NCBI RefSeq assembly: GCF_000622405.1
Contig: NZ_JASF01000005.1
Location: forward strand, 1,488,001 to 1,552,000
DNA length: 64,000 bases
From: Sulfitobacter donghicola DSW-25 = KCTC 12864 = JCM 14565
GTDB taxonomy: Bacteria; Pseudomonadota; Alphaproteobacteria; Rhodobacterales; Rhodobacteraceae
Direction of reading: 5' to 3'
The position numbers and the translations under genes were made by a program. The notes under the pieces are model-generated. The model had not been told where the DNA came from. It searched no databases and was given only the letters and a program-made list of their open reading frames with translations. Positions 26,431 through 34,900 of this stretch are shown in pieces. Each line of letters begins with the position of its first letter. The first letter of the stretch is position 1.

Positions 26431-26625
26431 ATGACCAGTAAGTACATCTCAACCAAATACCTGTCATTTAGCGAACTACAGGCCAAACTCGGAGGCCGTG
26501 GCCGCACGACTTTGTACTAGGATGTAGAGCTTGGCCGCTTGCCCAAACCCGTAAAAATCGGTTCCCGTCTCTATTGGAACGAAGCGGACATCGACGCGAC
26601 ACTTCAAGCACGTGCAAACGCATAA
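26431..26625 (+). pseudogene. AlpA-type helix-turn-helix regulator broken by an amber codon
   Basis: From ATG 26431 (GGAG seven bases before) to TAA 26623-26625 the frame reads as a 64-residue AlpA/MerR-like excisionase regulator apart from one in-frame TAG at 26518-26520. Before it stands LGGRGRTTLY, after it DVELGRLPKPVKIGSRLYWN, the usual recognition-helix block of this family. A single base change from CAG or TGG would give the stop. The product would be a 29-residue fragment unless the amber is read through. It probably once controlled excision or expression of the element. Confidence 0.75.
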
Positions 26626-26736
26626 CTTCACCCCCCGCCATGCTATGCGCATGGGCGGAGGATGGAGCGTTTACCGTCCAAGGAATGTTTCCAACTTATG
26701 CCCAGCGCCGCATGGCTACAAGCCAAAGGCTTTTTC

Positions 26737-27024
26737 ATGACGACAGACAAATTTTTCTCAAAACCCACGCAAGTGTTTTGGACTTGCAAAGCGCTCTTGG
26801 ATGGGCGCGAAATCTCACATCGAACCGAAATCAGGGAGGTGCGCGGCTGGCGCTTGGGGGCGATTATCCATCGTCTCAAAACCGAATACGCATGGCCGAT
26901 CCAAACGGCCTACAGCACGCCAGACCATGTGGCGTTCTACAGCTTGCCTATCGGGATAGACCGCACCGCCTTGCGCTTCCCGCCTTCTGCATCGGCGCTG
27001 GGCAATGTGGAGGGTGAGGAATGA
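26737..27024 (+). CDS. Small winged-helix protein
   Basis: 95 residues from the ATG at 26737; the frame opens at 26662 but the extra part does not fit the family. The core ALLDGREISHRTEIREVRGWRLGAI continues into IHRLKTEYAWPIQTAY, a pattern seen in small winged-helix domains (HTH_39-like) of phages and islands. It probably binds DNA within the element. Its TGA overlaps the ATG of the next tiny gene (ATGA). Confidence 0.6.
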   Translation: MTTDKFFSKPTQVFWTCKALLDGREISHRTEIREVRGWRLGAIIHRLKTEYAWPIQTAYSTPDHVAFYSLPIGIDRTALRFPPSASALGNVEGEE

Positions 27025-27125
27025 CCGATATGCGTATCACCCACCTACGTCACCGCTTTGGCTTGTCTGAGGGGCAAGCGCGGCTATATGCCGATCTATG
27101 CTTTGGAGGGGTGCGCAATGTCTGA
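27021..27125 (+). CDS. 34-residue protein, possible mini helix-turn-helix
   Basis: A short frame from ATG 27021 to TGA 27125, overlapping its upstream neighbour by four bases and its downstream neighbour by eight. The segment LRHRFGLSEGQARLYADLCF looks like one helix-turn-helix unit. I have seen similar tiny genes at this place in alphaproteobacterial elements, which is the main reason to call it. Function unknown. Confidence 0.45.
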   Translation: MTDMRITHLRHRFGLSEGQARLYADLCFGGVRNV

Positions 27126-27285
27126 GCGATACAAGCTCACGCCCAAAAGCAACGGCTGGACCATCATGGCGCGCAAGGGCGCTGGAGCCGCAACAGACGC
27201 GGCGTGGCTATCTCTTGGTGGGTGTCCTGACCATATGACTGCCTTGCGGGTCTATCTGGCGCTTAGAGCGCGGGGAGGCCGTTAA
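27118..27285 (+). CDS. 55-residue protein of unknown function
   Basis: Starts at ATG 27118 within the preceding tiny gene and ends one base into the following gene, so three small genes are chained by overlaps. The sequence (MSERYKLTPKSNGWTIMARK) is basic and soluble. No domain is recognised. The frame opens upstream at 27058 but that extension lies over the previous gene. Confidence 0.5.
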   Translation: MSERYKLTPKSNGWTIMARKGAGAATDAAWLSLGGCPDHMTALRVYLALRARGGR

Positions 27286-27671
27286 TGGCTGGCAAGCCGT
27301 ACAAGGCTAGCAAAAAGGGGGCTGGGCGTCACGTTCAGCTTCCTGAGTGGTTACAGGCGTCTGAGGCTTGGGGTTCCCTTCCTGTAGGGCCAAGGGCGCT
27401 CTATGTTGAACTCAAGCGCCGCTTTAATGGATCGAACAATGGGAGCGTGATTCTCAGTTATCGGGATGCGGCAAAATCGGTCAACGCACATCGGAATACG
27501 GTTGGCCGATGGTTTGCCGAGTTGGAGGCGCGGGGGTTTATCATCATGGCCCAAGCGCCCCATTTGGGGCCGTCCGGTATCGGCCAGTCGTCGCATTGGA
27601 CGCTAACGGAGTACCCCACGAATGACATGAAGCCTGCGACCAAGGATTTTGTTCGGTGGTCCGAAAAATAG
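27285..27671 (+). CDS. Helix-turn-helix protein of the integrated element
   Basis: 128 residues. The body has a winged-helix/replication-initiator-like look: GPRALYVELKRRFNGSNNGS, then YRDAAKSVNAHRNTVGRWFAELEARGFI, where the second block reads as a helix-turn-helix. Proteins of this type occur in small alphaproteobacterial islands near integrase and AlpA genes. It may bind DNA to control the element or its copying. The frame stays open for 18 codons beyond the TAG, over a dyad repeat at 27699-27717, so a longer ancestral form is possible. Confidence 0.6.
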   Translation: MAGKPYKASKKGAGRHVQLPEWLQASEAWGSLPVGPRALYVELKRRFNGSNNGSVILSYRDAAKSVNAHRNTVGRWFAELEARGFIIMAQAPHLGPSGIGQSSHWTLTEYPTNDMKPATKDFVRWSEK

Positions 27672-27698
27672 AATCCTCGCCACATTATTCAGACACCC

Positions 27699-27717
27699 TG
27701 TCACTCTCATTGTGACA
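27699..27717. repeat. 19-bp perfect dyad, first of two related sites
   Basis: TGTCAC-N7-GTGACA is a perfect inverted repeat 27 bases past the helix-turn-helix gene. A degenerate copy, CGTCACACTGATTGTGCCG, lies at 27752-27770. They may be operator or iteron-like sites for a protein of the element. Confidence 0.45.
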
Positions 27718-27751
27718 CTATGCGCTGATTGACGGTGGTCAGAGCAGGAAC

Positions 27752-27770
27752 CGTCACACTGATTGTGCCG
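27752..27770. repeat. Degenerate second copy of the 19-bp dyad
   Basis: CGTCACACTGATTGTGCCG shares the GTCAC left arm and the ATTGTG centre of the site at 27699-27717; one base breaks the right arm. Centre-to-centre distance is 53 bases, about five helical turns. Confidence 0.35.
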
Positions 27771-28092
27771 TGAAGTTGGTTTTTGGCGATTAGCGCGGCA
27801 CCATCATTGGGACATATATACATCTAGCCATAGGCGACGAAATTAGAGCGCGGCCAAAGGTGGGTGGAGCGGGTGATTGTCAGGAAGGTTGAGGAATGTT
27901 GAATTGCGCGATCAAAGTAAATTTGGGTGCGAATCCATAATTCGGAGGGTTTGAGGTGAGGGGGGGATTAAGGCTTGCGTGCGATACTTGAGGACCGCTG
28001 GTGAGAGCGAAATTTGTGCGTTGCCAGTTTCAGGATAGAAAAGAGGCATGTCAAAAAGCACATGAAGGTGGGTGATTAGCGGATGTGTATAA

Positions 28093-28112
28093 GGTGGACC
28101 AAAAGGTGGACC
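28093..28112. repeat. GGTGGACC tandem pair at the right end of the element
   Basis: GGTGGACCAAAAGGTGGACC, two 8-bp units spaced by four A, 43 bases inside the right attachment repeat. It matches the pair at 24588-24606 in the same orientation. Confidence 0.5.
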
Positions 28113-28154
28113 GGAAACCCAAGTTGCTTGGTAAGCTCTTGTTAGTTAATCACA

Positions 28155-28184
28155 TTTACGGAAAAATTGGTGCCCAGAAGAGGA
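28155..28184. repeat. Right attachment repeat overlapping the tRNA-Leu 3' end
   Basis: 30 bases identical to 24439-24468. It covers the last 17 bases of the intact tRNA-Leu gene plus 13 bases downstream of it, so the insertion rebuilds a complete tRNA. Confidence 0.88.
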
Positions 28185-28253
28185 CTCGAACCTCCACACC
28201 GTTGCCAGTACTAGCACCTGAAGCTAGCGCGTCTACCATTCCGCCACCTGGGC
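28168..28253 (-). tRNA. tRNA-Leu (anticodon CAG)
   Basis: 86 bases with encoded CCA. The acceptor stem is GCCCAG with CTGGGC; the D arm contains GGCGGAATGGTAGACGC; the anticodon stem-loop is CTAGC-TTCAGGT-GCTAG, giving anticodon CAG; a long variable arm (TACTGGCAACGGTG) is typical of leucine tRNA; the T loop is GGTTCGAGTCC. It reads CUG codons. The 3' end serves as the attachment site of the adjoining element. Confidence 0.97.
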
Positions 28254-28271
28254 ACACCTTGTAAGCGCTGC

Positions 28272-28299
28272 ATCTAAGGCGCGTGGCGGGGGGAGTCAA
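28272..28299 (-). promoter_or_regulatory. Housekeeping promoter of tRNA-Leu
   Basis: On the minus strand TTGACT (28299-28294), a 16-base spacer and TTAGAT (28277-28272) match a sigma-70 promoter. It lies 19 bases before the mature tRNA 5' end, leaving a short leader. Confidence 0.6.
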
Positions 28300-28425
28300 T
28301 TGCCTTTCTCAACTCGGGGGTAAGTTCTTTGATCGGGTTATCCTTAAAGCTCGCGCTTTTTGTTCCTTGTTTGAGAGGCTGAGCAGGGGTACACCCATGG
28401 CTGAAAAGCGTTGAGGGTATACATC

Positions 28426-29409
28426 ATGTCTAAACTGGTTACGATTTACGGCGGTTCAGGCTTTGTCGGGCGATATATTGCGCGGCGGATGGCTATGGAG
28501 GGATGGCGTGTTCGCGTTGCAGTTCGACGCCCGAACGAGGCATTGTTTGTAAAGACATACGGCGTTGTTGGTCAGGTCGAGCCCGTTTTGTGCAATATCC
28601 GCGATGATGCCTCGGTTGCTTCTGTAATGAAGGGTGCTGATGCGGTTGTGAACTGTGTGGGTGTTTTGACCGAGTCGGGTAAGAACACGTTCGAAGCGGT
28701 TCAGGCCGAGGGCGCTGAGCGGATCGCGCGGTTGGCGAGTGACGCAGGCATTTCCCGCATGGTTCATGTTTCGGCTATTGGCGCTGATGCAGATGGTGAG
28801 AGCAAATATTCTCAGACCAAGGCAAAAGGCGAGGCGGGCGTTCTAAAGCATCAGCCAGAAGCGGTGATTTTGCGCCCCTCCATTATCTTTGGGCCCGAGG
28901 ATGAGTTCTTTAACCGCTTTGCTGGCATGACGCGCTTTGGTCCGGTTTTGCCCATTGTCGGAGCCAAGAGCAAATTCCAGCCTGTCTATGTGGATGATGT
29001 CGCCCAAGCGGCCGTTGCTGGTGTGTTGGGTGAGGCCAAAGGCATCTATGAGCTGGGCGGACCAGAGCAGATGACATTGCGTGAGATGATGGAGCAGATG
29101 CTGCTGGTGATCCGTCGCCGCCGTTTGGTTTTGAATATTCCGTTTTTCGCAGCACGGTTCATCGCGTTTATGATGGACATGGTGCAGCTGCTGTCGCTGG
29201 GTATTGTGAAAAACGTTCTGGCCACACGAGATCAGGTGAAAAGCCTGCGGAGCGATAATGTGGTTGCCGAGGATGCACAGGGTTTTGATGCGCTGGGCAT
29301 TGAGCCTGTTGATGCGGCGTCGGTTCTGCCTGAGTATCTGTGGCGTTTCCGCCCGTCGGGCCAGTATGACGCGATCAAGGAATCAGCAAGTAACCTGCGC
29401 GCTCACTGA
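28426..29409 (+). CDS. Complex I NDUFA9-like NAD(P)-binding protein
   Basis: 327 residues from the ATG at 28426; a TTG at 28411 would add five. An atypical short-chain dehydrogenase fold with [16 protein letters not shown] at the N-terminus, [38 protein letters not shown] and a C-terminal [10 protein letters not shown]. It matches bacterial proteins related to the NDUFA9 accessory subunit of respiratory complex I; its role in bacteria is not settled. It overlaps the uppP start by one base, so the two are cotranscribed. Confidence 0.85.
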   Translation: MSKLVTIYGGSGFVGRYIARRMAMEGWRVRVAVRRPNEALFVKTYGVVGQVEPVLCNIRDDASVASVMKGADAVVNCVGVLTESGKNTFEAVQAEGAERIARLASDAGISRMVHVSAIGADADGESKYSQTKAKGEAGVLKHQPEAVILRPSIIFGPEDEFFNRFAGMTRFGPVLPIVGAKSKFQPVYVDDVAQAAVAGVLGEAKGIYELGGPEQMTLREMMEQMLLVIRRRRLVLNIPFFAARFIAFMMDMVQLLSLGIVKNVLATRDQVKSLRSDNVVAEDAQGFDALGIEPVDAASVLPEYLWRFRPSGQYDAIKESASNLRAH

Positions 29410-30212
29410 TGGAAAACACAACGATTGTCGCGGCCTTTCTGGGGCTTCTCGAAGGGCTGACCGAGTTTATTCCGGTTTCTTCTACGGGGCACATCCTGCT
29501 GGCTGGTCACTTTCTGGGCTTTGATTCTGCTGGAAAAACCTTTGAGGTGGTTATTCAGCTGGGAGCGGTTCTGGCGATTTTAACCCTGTATTCTGCGCGC
29601 CTGATTGCGGTGTTTTCGGCAGCACCTTCCGACCCACAGGCGCGGCGGTTTATCTGGTCTGTGCTGTTGGCGTTTTTGCCTGCGGTGGTGATTGGCGTGA
29701 TGGCGCATGGGTTCATCAAGGAAGTCTTGTTTGAAACGCCCATGCTGATTGCTGTGATGTTGATCCTTGGCGGTATCGTTCTGGTGTTTGTGGATCGCAT
29801 AGCGCCAGAGCCAAAGCATGATGATGCGATGAAGCTGCCGATCCCGATGGCGATCAAGATCGGCTTTATCCAATGTCTTGCGATGATCCCTGGTGTGTCG
29901 CGGTCGGGGGCGACGATTGTTGGGGCCTTGATGCTAGGCGCGAGCAAACGTGCGGCGGCTGAGTTTTCCTTCTTTTTGTCGATGCCGACAATGGCCGGTG
30001 CCTTTGCATATGACCTTTATAAGAATCGCGATGTGCTGGATACTTCTGCCATGGGCGAGATCGCCGTAGGCTTTGTGATGGCCTTTATCAGTGCGGTTGT
30101 CGTGGTGAAGTGGTTGTTGGATTACGTCAGTCGAAACGGCTATGCGATGTTTGGTTGGTGGCGCATTGTGGTTGGTTCTTTGGCTTTAGTGTTTCTTATC
30201 AGTGGCTTTTGA
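29409..30212 (+). CDS. uppP: Undecaprenyl-diphosphatase
   Basis: 267 residues with about seven to eight membrane helices. Both family motifs are present: [17 protein letters not shown] near residue 16 and [17 protein letters not shown] near 160. UppP (BacA) removes a phosphate from undecaprenyl diphosphate and so recycles the lipid carrier for peptidoglycan and surface glycans, which are also made by loci in this window. The ATG overlaps the preceding stop (TGATG). Confidence 0.96.
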   Translation: MENTTIVAAFLGLLEGLTEFIPVSSTGHILLAGHFLGFDSAGKTFEVVIQLGAVLAILTLYSARLIAVFSAAPSDPQARRFIWSVLLAFLPAVVIGVMAHGFIKEVLFETPMLIAVMLILGGIVLVFVDRIAPEPKHDDAMKLPIPMAIKIGFIQCLAMIPGVSRSGATIVGALMLGASKRAAAEFSFFLSMPTMAGAFAYDLYKNRDVLDTSAMGEIAVGFVMAFISAVVVVKWLLDYVSRNGYAMFGWWRIVVGSLALVFLISGF

Positions 30213-30367
30213 GCGATTGGGTCCGATGCGGACTTGTTATTCTGCGAGACGTTACGAAAAATAGGGCGCAGTCAGTAAAAAACTTGCATATAGGTCAGTG
30301 TTGCTGACTTTTATTTCCTCCGCGCTTTGTTTAGGAAGCGTGTCTAGGAAGTAGAAAGGTCATGACA

Positions 30368-31801
30368 ATGGCAAAGCAACCCATGTTGAAGTTTATTAAT
30401 ATCGACCGCGATATGCCGGAGAAACGTCCTCCGAACCTACGTAAGGAAGACTTCAACGAGATTTATGCAGAGTACGCTGATGCAAAGGCCAAGGAGCAAT
30501 CCAGCCGTTGTAGCCAATGTGGCGTACCCTATTGCCAAAGCCATTGCCCGTTGCACAACAACATCCCTGACTGGCTGCGTCTGACAGCCGAAGGGCGTTT
30601 GGAAGAAGCCTATGAGGTTTCTCAGGCGACAAACACGTTCCCAGAAATTTGTGGCCGCATTTGCCCGCAGGACCGCCTGTGTGAGGGGAACTGCGTCATC
30701 GAACAATCCGGCCATGGCACCGTCACCATTGGTTCGATCGAAAAATACATCACCGATACTGCGTGGGAAAAGGGCTGGGTCAAGCCGATTACTGCCGCGA
30801 CCGAGCGCAAGGAATCTGTGGGCATCATTGGTGCTGGTCCGGGTGGATTGGCGGCGGCGGATTTCCTGCGCCGTGCTGGTGTGCAGGTGACTGTATATGA
30901 TCGTTATGACCGCGCGGGTGGTTTGCTGACCTATGGCATCCCCGGTTTCAAGCTGGAGAAAGATGTGGTCATGCGCCGCAACGAGCAGTTGGAGCAAAGT
31001 GGCGTGACCTTTAAGCTGAACTGCGCCGTGGGCGAAGACATCAGCTTTGACGATATTCGCAAGGCCCATGATGCGGTGATTATCGCAACGGGCGTGTACA
31101 AAAGCCGTGATTTGCAGGCCCCGGGTGTGGGTGTGCAGGGTTTGGTTCCCGCGTTGGAGTTCCTTACCGTTTCGAACAAGAAAAGCTTTGGCGATGATGT
31201 GCCAGCGTTCAACGACGGTAGCCTGAATGCTGAAGGCAAGAATGTTGTTGTGATCGGTGGTGGTGACACGGCGATGGACTGTGTTCGCACCTCGATCCGT
31301 CAGGGCGCCAAGAGCGTGAAATGTCTGTACCGCCGTGACCGTGCCAACATGCCGGGTAGCCAGCGCGAAGTGCAGAACGCCGAAGAAGAAGGCGTGGTAT
31401 TTGAATGGCTCAGCGCGCCCAAGGGATTCACCGGTGATCCGATCACAGGTGTGATGGTTCAAAAGATGCGTCTGGGCCAGCCTGATGCATCAGGCCGCCA
31501 AGCCCCCGAAGTGATCGAGGGTGCGGATTATGTCGAGGACGCTGATCTGGTGATCATGGCCCTTGGATTTGAGGCCGAAGACCTGCCAACGTTGTGGGAT
31601 TGTCCTGATCTGCCTGTGACCCGTTGGGGCACGGTAAAGGCTGAATATACGACAGGCCGCACCGAGGCCGAGGGCGTTTATGCCGTGGGCGATATTGTGC
31701 GCGGGGCGTCATTGGTTGTTTGGGCAATCAAAGACGGCCGCGATTGTGCCGAGGCGATTTTGGAGCAATTCAACGGCGCATCTGCTGTCGCTGCCGAGTG
31801 A
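30368..31801 (+). CDS. gltD: Glutamate synthase small subunit
   Basis: 477 residues from the ATG at 30368 (AAGG eight bases before); an ATG at 30362 is also possible. The N-terminal region binds two 4Fe-4S clusters (CSQCGVPYCQSHCPLHNN, CGRICPQDRLCEGNC), followed by FAD- and NADPH-binding Rossmann motifs (VGIIGAGPGGLAAADFL, VVVIGGGDTAMDC). It feeds electrons from NADPH to GltB, which makes glutamate from glutamine and 2-oxoglutarate. The gene order gltD then gltB has a 198-base gap with a dyad at its start. Confidence 0.97.
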   Translation: MAKQPMLKFINIDRDMPEKRPPNLRKEDFNEIYAEYADAKAKEQSSRCSQCGVPYCQSHCPLHNNIPDWLRLTAEGRLEEAYEVSQATNTFPEICGRICPQDRLCEGNCVIEQSGHGTVTIGSIEKYITDTAWEKGWVKPITAATERKESVGIIGAGPGGLAAADFLRRAGVQVTVYDRYDRAGGLLTYGIPGFKLEKDVVMRRNEQLEQSGVTFKLNCAVGEDISFDDIRKAHDAVIIATGVYKSRDLQAPGVGVQGLVPALEFLTVSNKKSFGDDVPAFNDGSLNAEGKNVVVIGGGDTAMDCVRTSIRQGAKSVKCLYRRDRANMPGSQREVQNAEEEGVVFEWLSAPKGFTGDPITGVMVQKMRLGQPDASGRQAPEVIEGADYVEDADLVIMALGFEAEDLPTLWDCPDLPVTRWGTVKAEYTTGRTEAEGVYAVGDIVRGASLVVWAIKDGRDCAEAILEQFNGASAVAAE

Positions 31802-31802
31802 T

Positions 31803-31842
31803 GTCACACATCGTGCACAGCCTGTGCACCGATGCGGCATAC
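31803..31842. repeat. Copy 2 of the 40-bp intergenic repeat
   Basis: Matches 2755-2794 at 31 of 40 bases. Here the sequence is more symmetrical: CATCGTGCACAG (31809-31820) faces CTGTGCACCGATG (31822-31834) with one bulged base. It starts two bases after the gltD stop. It could be a regulatory dyad for gltB or a dispersed repeat. Confidence 0.5.
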
Positions 31843-31999
31843 GATTGAGTATTAATGTCTGGTTAAAGGGTCAGTTGAGCTGCCCTGTATTGCCGGAAAG
31901 ATGAACAAAGTCTGTAAAGGTGCCTGCTTTTCATAGCGTGCCTGTATCGGACAAGAGACCAACCTTTGCGCTGTTTGCGCCCTTAAAAGGAGACGACCA

Positions 32000-34900
32000 A
32001 TGACCAAATATGATGACGCATGGGTAGCCCGCGAAGAAGCCAAGCGTGCGTTTATGGCTGAGAAGGGTTTGTACTCTCCCGAGGAGGAGCATTCCTCCTG
32101 TGGTGTTGGCCTTGTGGTGAACATCGAGGGGAAACGCTCGCGTGAAGTTGTTGAAAACGGGATCAAGGCGCTGAAAGCAATCTGGCACCGTGGCGCGGTA
32201 GATGCGGATGGGAAAACCGGCGATGGCGCGGGTATTCACGTGCAAATTCCGGTGCCGTTCTTTTACGACCAGATTGAGCGCACAGGCCACAAGCCGCGCA
32301 TGGACGAGCTGATCGCGGTTGGCCAAGTATTCCTGCCGCGCACTGATTTTGGCGCACAGGAAACTTGCCGGACTATTGTTGAGACCGAAGTCCTGCGCAT
32401 GGGCTATTACATCTACGGCTGGCGCCATGTGCCTGTTTCGGTTGAGTGCTTGGGTGAAAAGGCCAACGCCACCCGCCCCGAGATCGAACAGATCCTTATT
32501 TCGAACTCGAAAGGCGTAGACGAAGAGACATTCGAGCGTGAGCTATATGTGATCCGTCGTCGCATCGAAAAGGCGGCGATCGCGGCGCAGGTGCCGACGT
32601 TGTACATCGCGTCGATGTCCTGCCGCAGCATCATCTATAAGGGTATGATGTTGGCCGAGCAGGTGGCCGAGTTCTATCCCGACCTGATGGATGAGCGCTT
32701 TGAGAGTGCTTTTGCGATTTATCACCAGCGTTATTCCACCAACACCTTCCCGCAGTGGTGGTTGGCCCAGCCGTTCCGCATGCTGGCCCATAACGGTGAG
32801 ATCAACACCCTGAAGGGTAACCTGAACTGGATGAAGAGCCACGAAATCCGCATGGCGTCGGCGACGTTTGGCGATTTGGCCGAGGATATCAAACCGATCG
32901 TGGCGGCGGGGTCTTCGGACTCGGCGGCGCTGGATTCTGTGTTTGAGGTTCTGGTGCGCGCGGGTCGTTCCGCGCCGATGGCCAAGACAATGTTGGTGCC
33001 GGAAAGCTGGTCCAAGCAGGCGGTTGAATTGCCGCAAGCGTGGCGCGACATGTATTCCTACTGCAATTCGGTGATGGAGCCATGGGATGGCCCTGCTGCA
33101 TTGGCGATGACTGATGGTCGTTGGGTTTGTGCGGGTCTGGACCGGAACGGCCTGCGCCCGATGCGCTATGTTGTGACCAGCGACGGGATGCTGATCGCGG
33201 GTTCCGAGGCGGGCATGGTGCCGCTGGACGAGTCGCGCGTTGTGAGCAAAGGCGCCTTGGGGCCGGGCCAGTTGTTGGCCGTGGACATGCAAGAGGGCAA
33301 GCTGTTCGGCGATACCGAGATCAAAGACAAGCTATCGGCGGCGCGTCCGTTCGGTGACTGGGTTGGCAAGATCAACGAGCTGGACGAGGCGCTGGCGGGT
33401 GTAACTGAAAAGCCATTGTTTGAGGGGGCCGAGCTGCGCCGCCGTCAGATTGCGGCGGGTTACACCATTGAAGAGCTGGAACAGATCCTTGCGCCGATGG
33501 CGGAGGACGGCAAAGAGACTCTGGCCTCGATGGGGGATGACACGCCATCGGCTGTTTTGTCGGGCAAGTACCGCCCGCTGAGCCACTTCTTCCGTCAGAA
33601 TTTCTCGCAGGTGACAAACCCGCCGATCGACAGCTTGCGCGAATTCCGCGTGATGAGCCTGAAGACGCGTTTCGGGAACCTGAAGAACGTGTTGGATGAA
33701 AACAGCAGCCAGACCGAGATTCTGGTTTTGGACAGCCCGTTTGTAGGCAACGCCCAGTTTGAGGCGCTGATGACCCAGTTCAACGCGGATGTGACCACGT
33801 TGGATTGTACCTATGAAGCGGGTGCAGGAAATCTGAATGCGGCGCTGGAGCGTATCCGTGCCGAGGCCGAAGATGCGGTGCGTTCGGGGGCTGGCCATTT
33901 GGTTTTGACCGATCAGCACAGCGATGCGGATAAGGTTGCGATCCCGATGATCCTTGCGACCAGCGCGGTGCACAGCCACCTGACGCGCAACGGGTTGCGG
34001 ACCTTTACCTCGATCAACGTGCGTTCGGCTGAATGTGTTGATCCGCATTACTTTGCGGTTCTGATCGGCTGCGGTGCGACTGTTGTAAACGCCTATCTGG
34101 CCGAGGATTCATTGGCGGATCGTATTGGGCGCGGGTTGTTGGATATTGATCTGACCACTGCGATTGCGCGTTACCGCGAAGCGATTGACCAAGGTCTTCT
34201 CAAGATCATGGCAAAGATGGGTATTTCGGTGATCTCTTCCTACCGTGGGGGCCTGAATTTTGAGGCCGTTGGCCTGTCGCGCGCGATGGTTGCCGAATAT
34301 TTCCCAGGTATGACCAGCCGCATCAGCGGCATCGGCGTCAGCGGCATTCAACGCAAAGCCGAAGAGGTTCATGCCAAAGGCTGGGCCGGTGGCGATGCTA
34401 TTTTGCCGATTGGCGGTTTCTACAAGTCCCGCAAATCGGGTGAGACCCACGCGTGGGAAGCGACCTCGATGCATATGTTGCAGGCGGCCTGTGATCGCGC
34501 CTCTTACGAGATGTGGAAGCAGTATAGTTCGAAAATGCAAAGCAACCCGCCGATCCATTTGCGTGATTTGCTGGCGCTGAAACCTTTGGGTGAGGCGGTT
34601 CCGATTGAGGAAGTGGAAAGCATTACCGCGATCCGCAAGCGTTTCGTGACTCCGGGTATGTCTTTGGGTGCGTTGAGCCCTGAAGCGCATAAAACCCTGA
34701 ACGTGGCGATGAACCGTATTGGCGCAAAATCTGACAGTGGTGAGGGCGGCGAAGACCCCGCACACTTCCTGCCGGAAGCCAATGGCGACAACCCGTCTGC
34801 GAAGATCAAGCAGGTGGCCTCGGGCCGTTTTGGTGTGACTGCCGAGTATCTGAACCAGTGTGAAGAGCTGGAGATTAAGGTCGCGCAGGGTGCCAAGCCC

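Larger units (their letters stand above)
27672..28154. other. Non-coding right end of the element
   Basis: About 480 bases with no convincing reading frame. It holds two related dyads (27699-27717 and 27752-27770) and the GGTGGACC repeat pair at 28093-28112. The rest is G-rich on the plus strand with no gene or RNA that I recognise. Confidence 0.6.
24439..28184. mobile_element. Small integrated element in tRNA-Leu(CAG), about 3.7 kb
   Basis: A 30-bp direct repeat (24439-24468 and 28155-28184) bounds a block that starts with a tyrosine integrase and holds only small or unknown genes. The right repeat is the 3' end of an intact tRNA-Leu plus 13 bases beyond it; the left repeat is the matching tRNA fragment. 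Inside each end is a pair of GGTGGACC-type repeats. Contents: integrase, unknown 181-residue gene, amber-broken AlpA-type gene, winged-helix gene, two tiny genes and a further helix-turn-helix gene. There are no capsid, transfer or replication-initiator genes that I can recognise. Confidence 0.88.

Noticed and set aside
24439..28184. CRISPR array or prophage
   Set aside because: Repeats are pairs, not a regularly spaced array, and no phage structural genes are present.
31802..31999. Riboswitch before gltB
   Set aside because: The dyad at 31809-31834 has a one-base loop and no known riboswitch core; a DNA site or repeat fits better.
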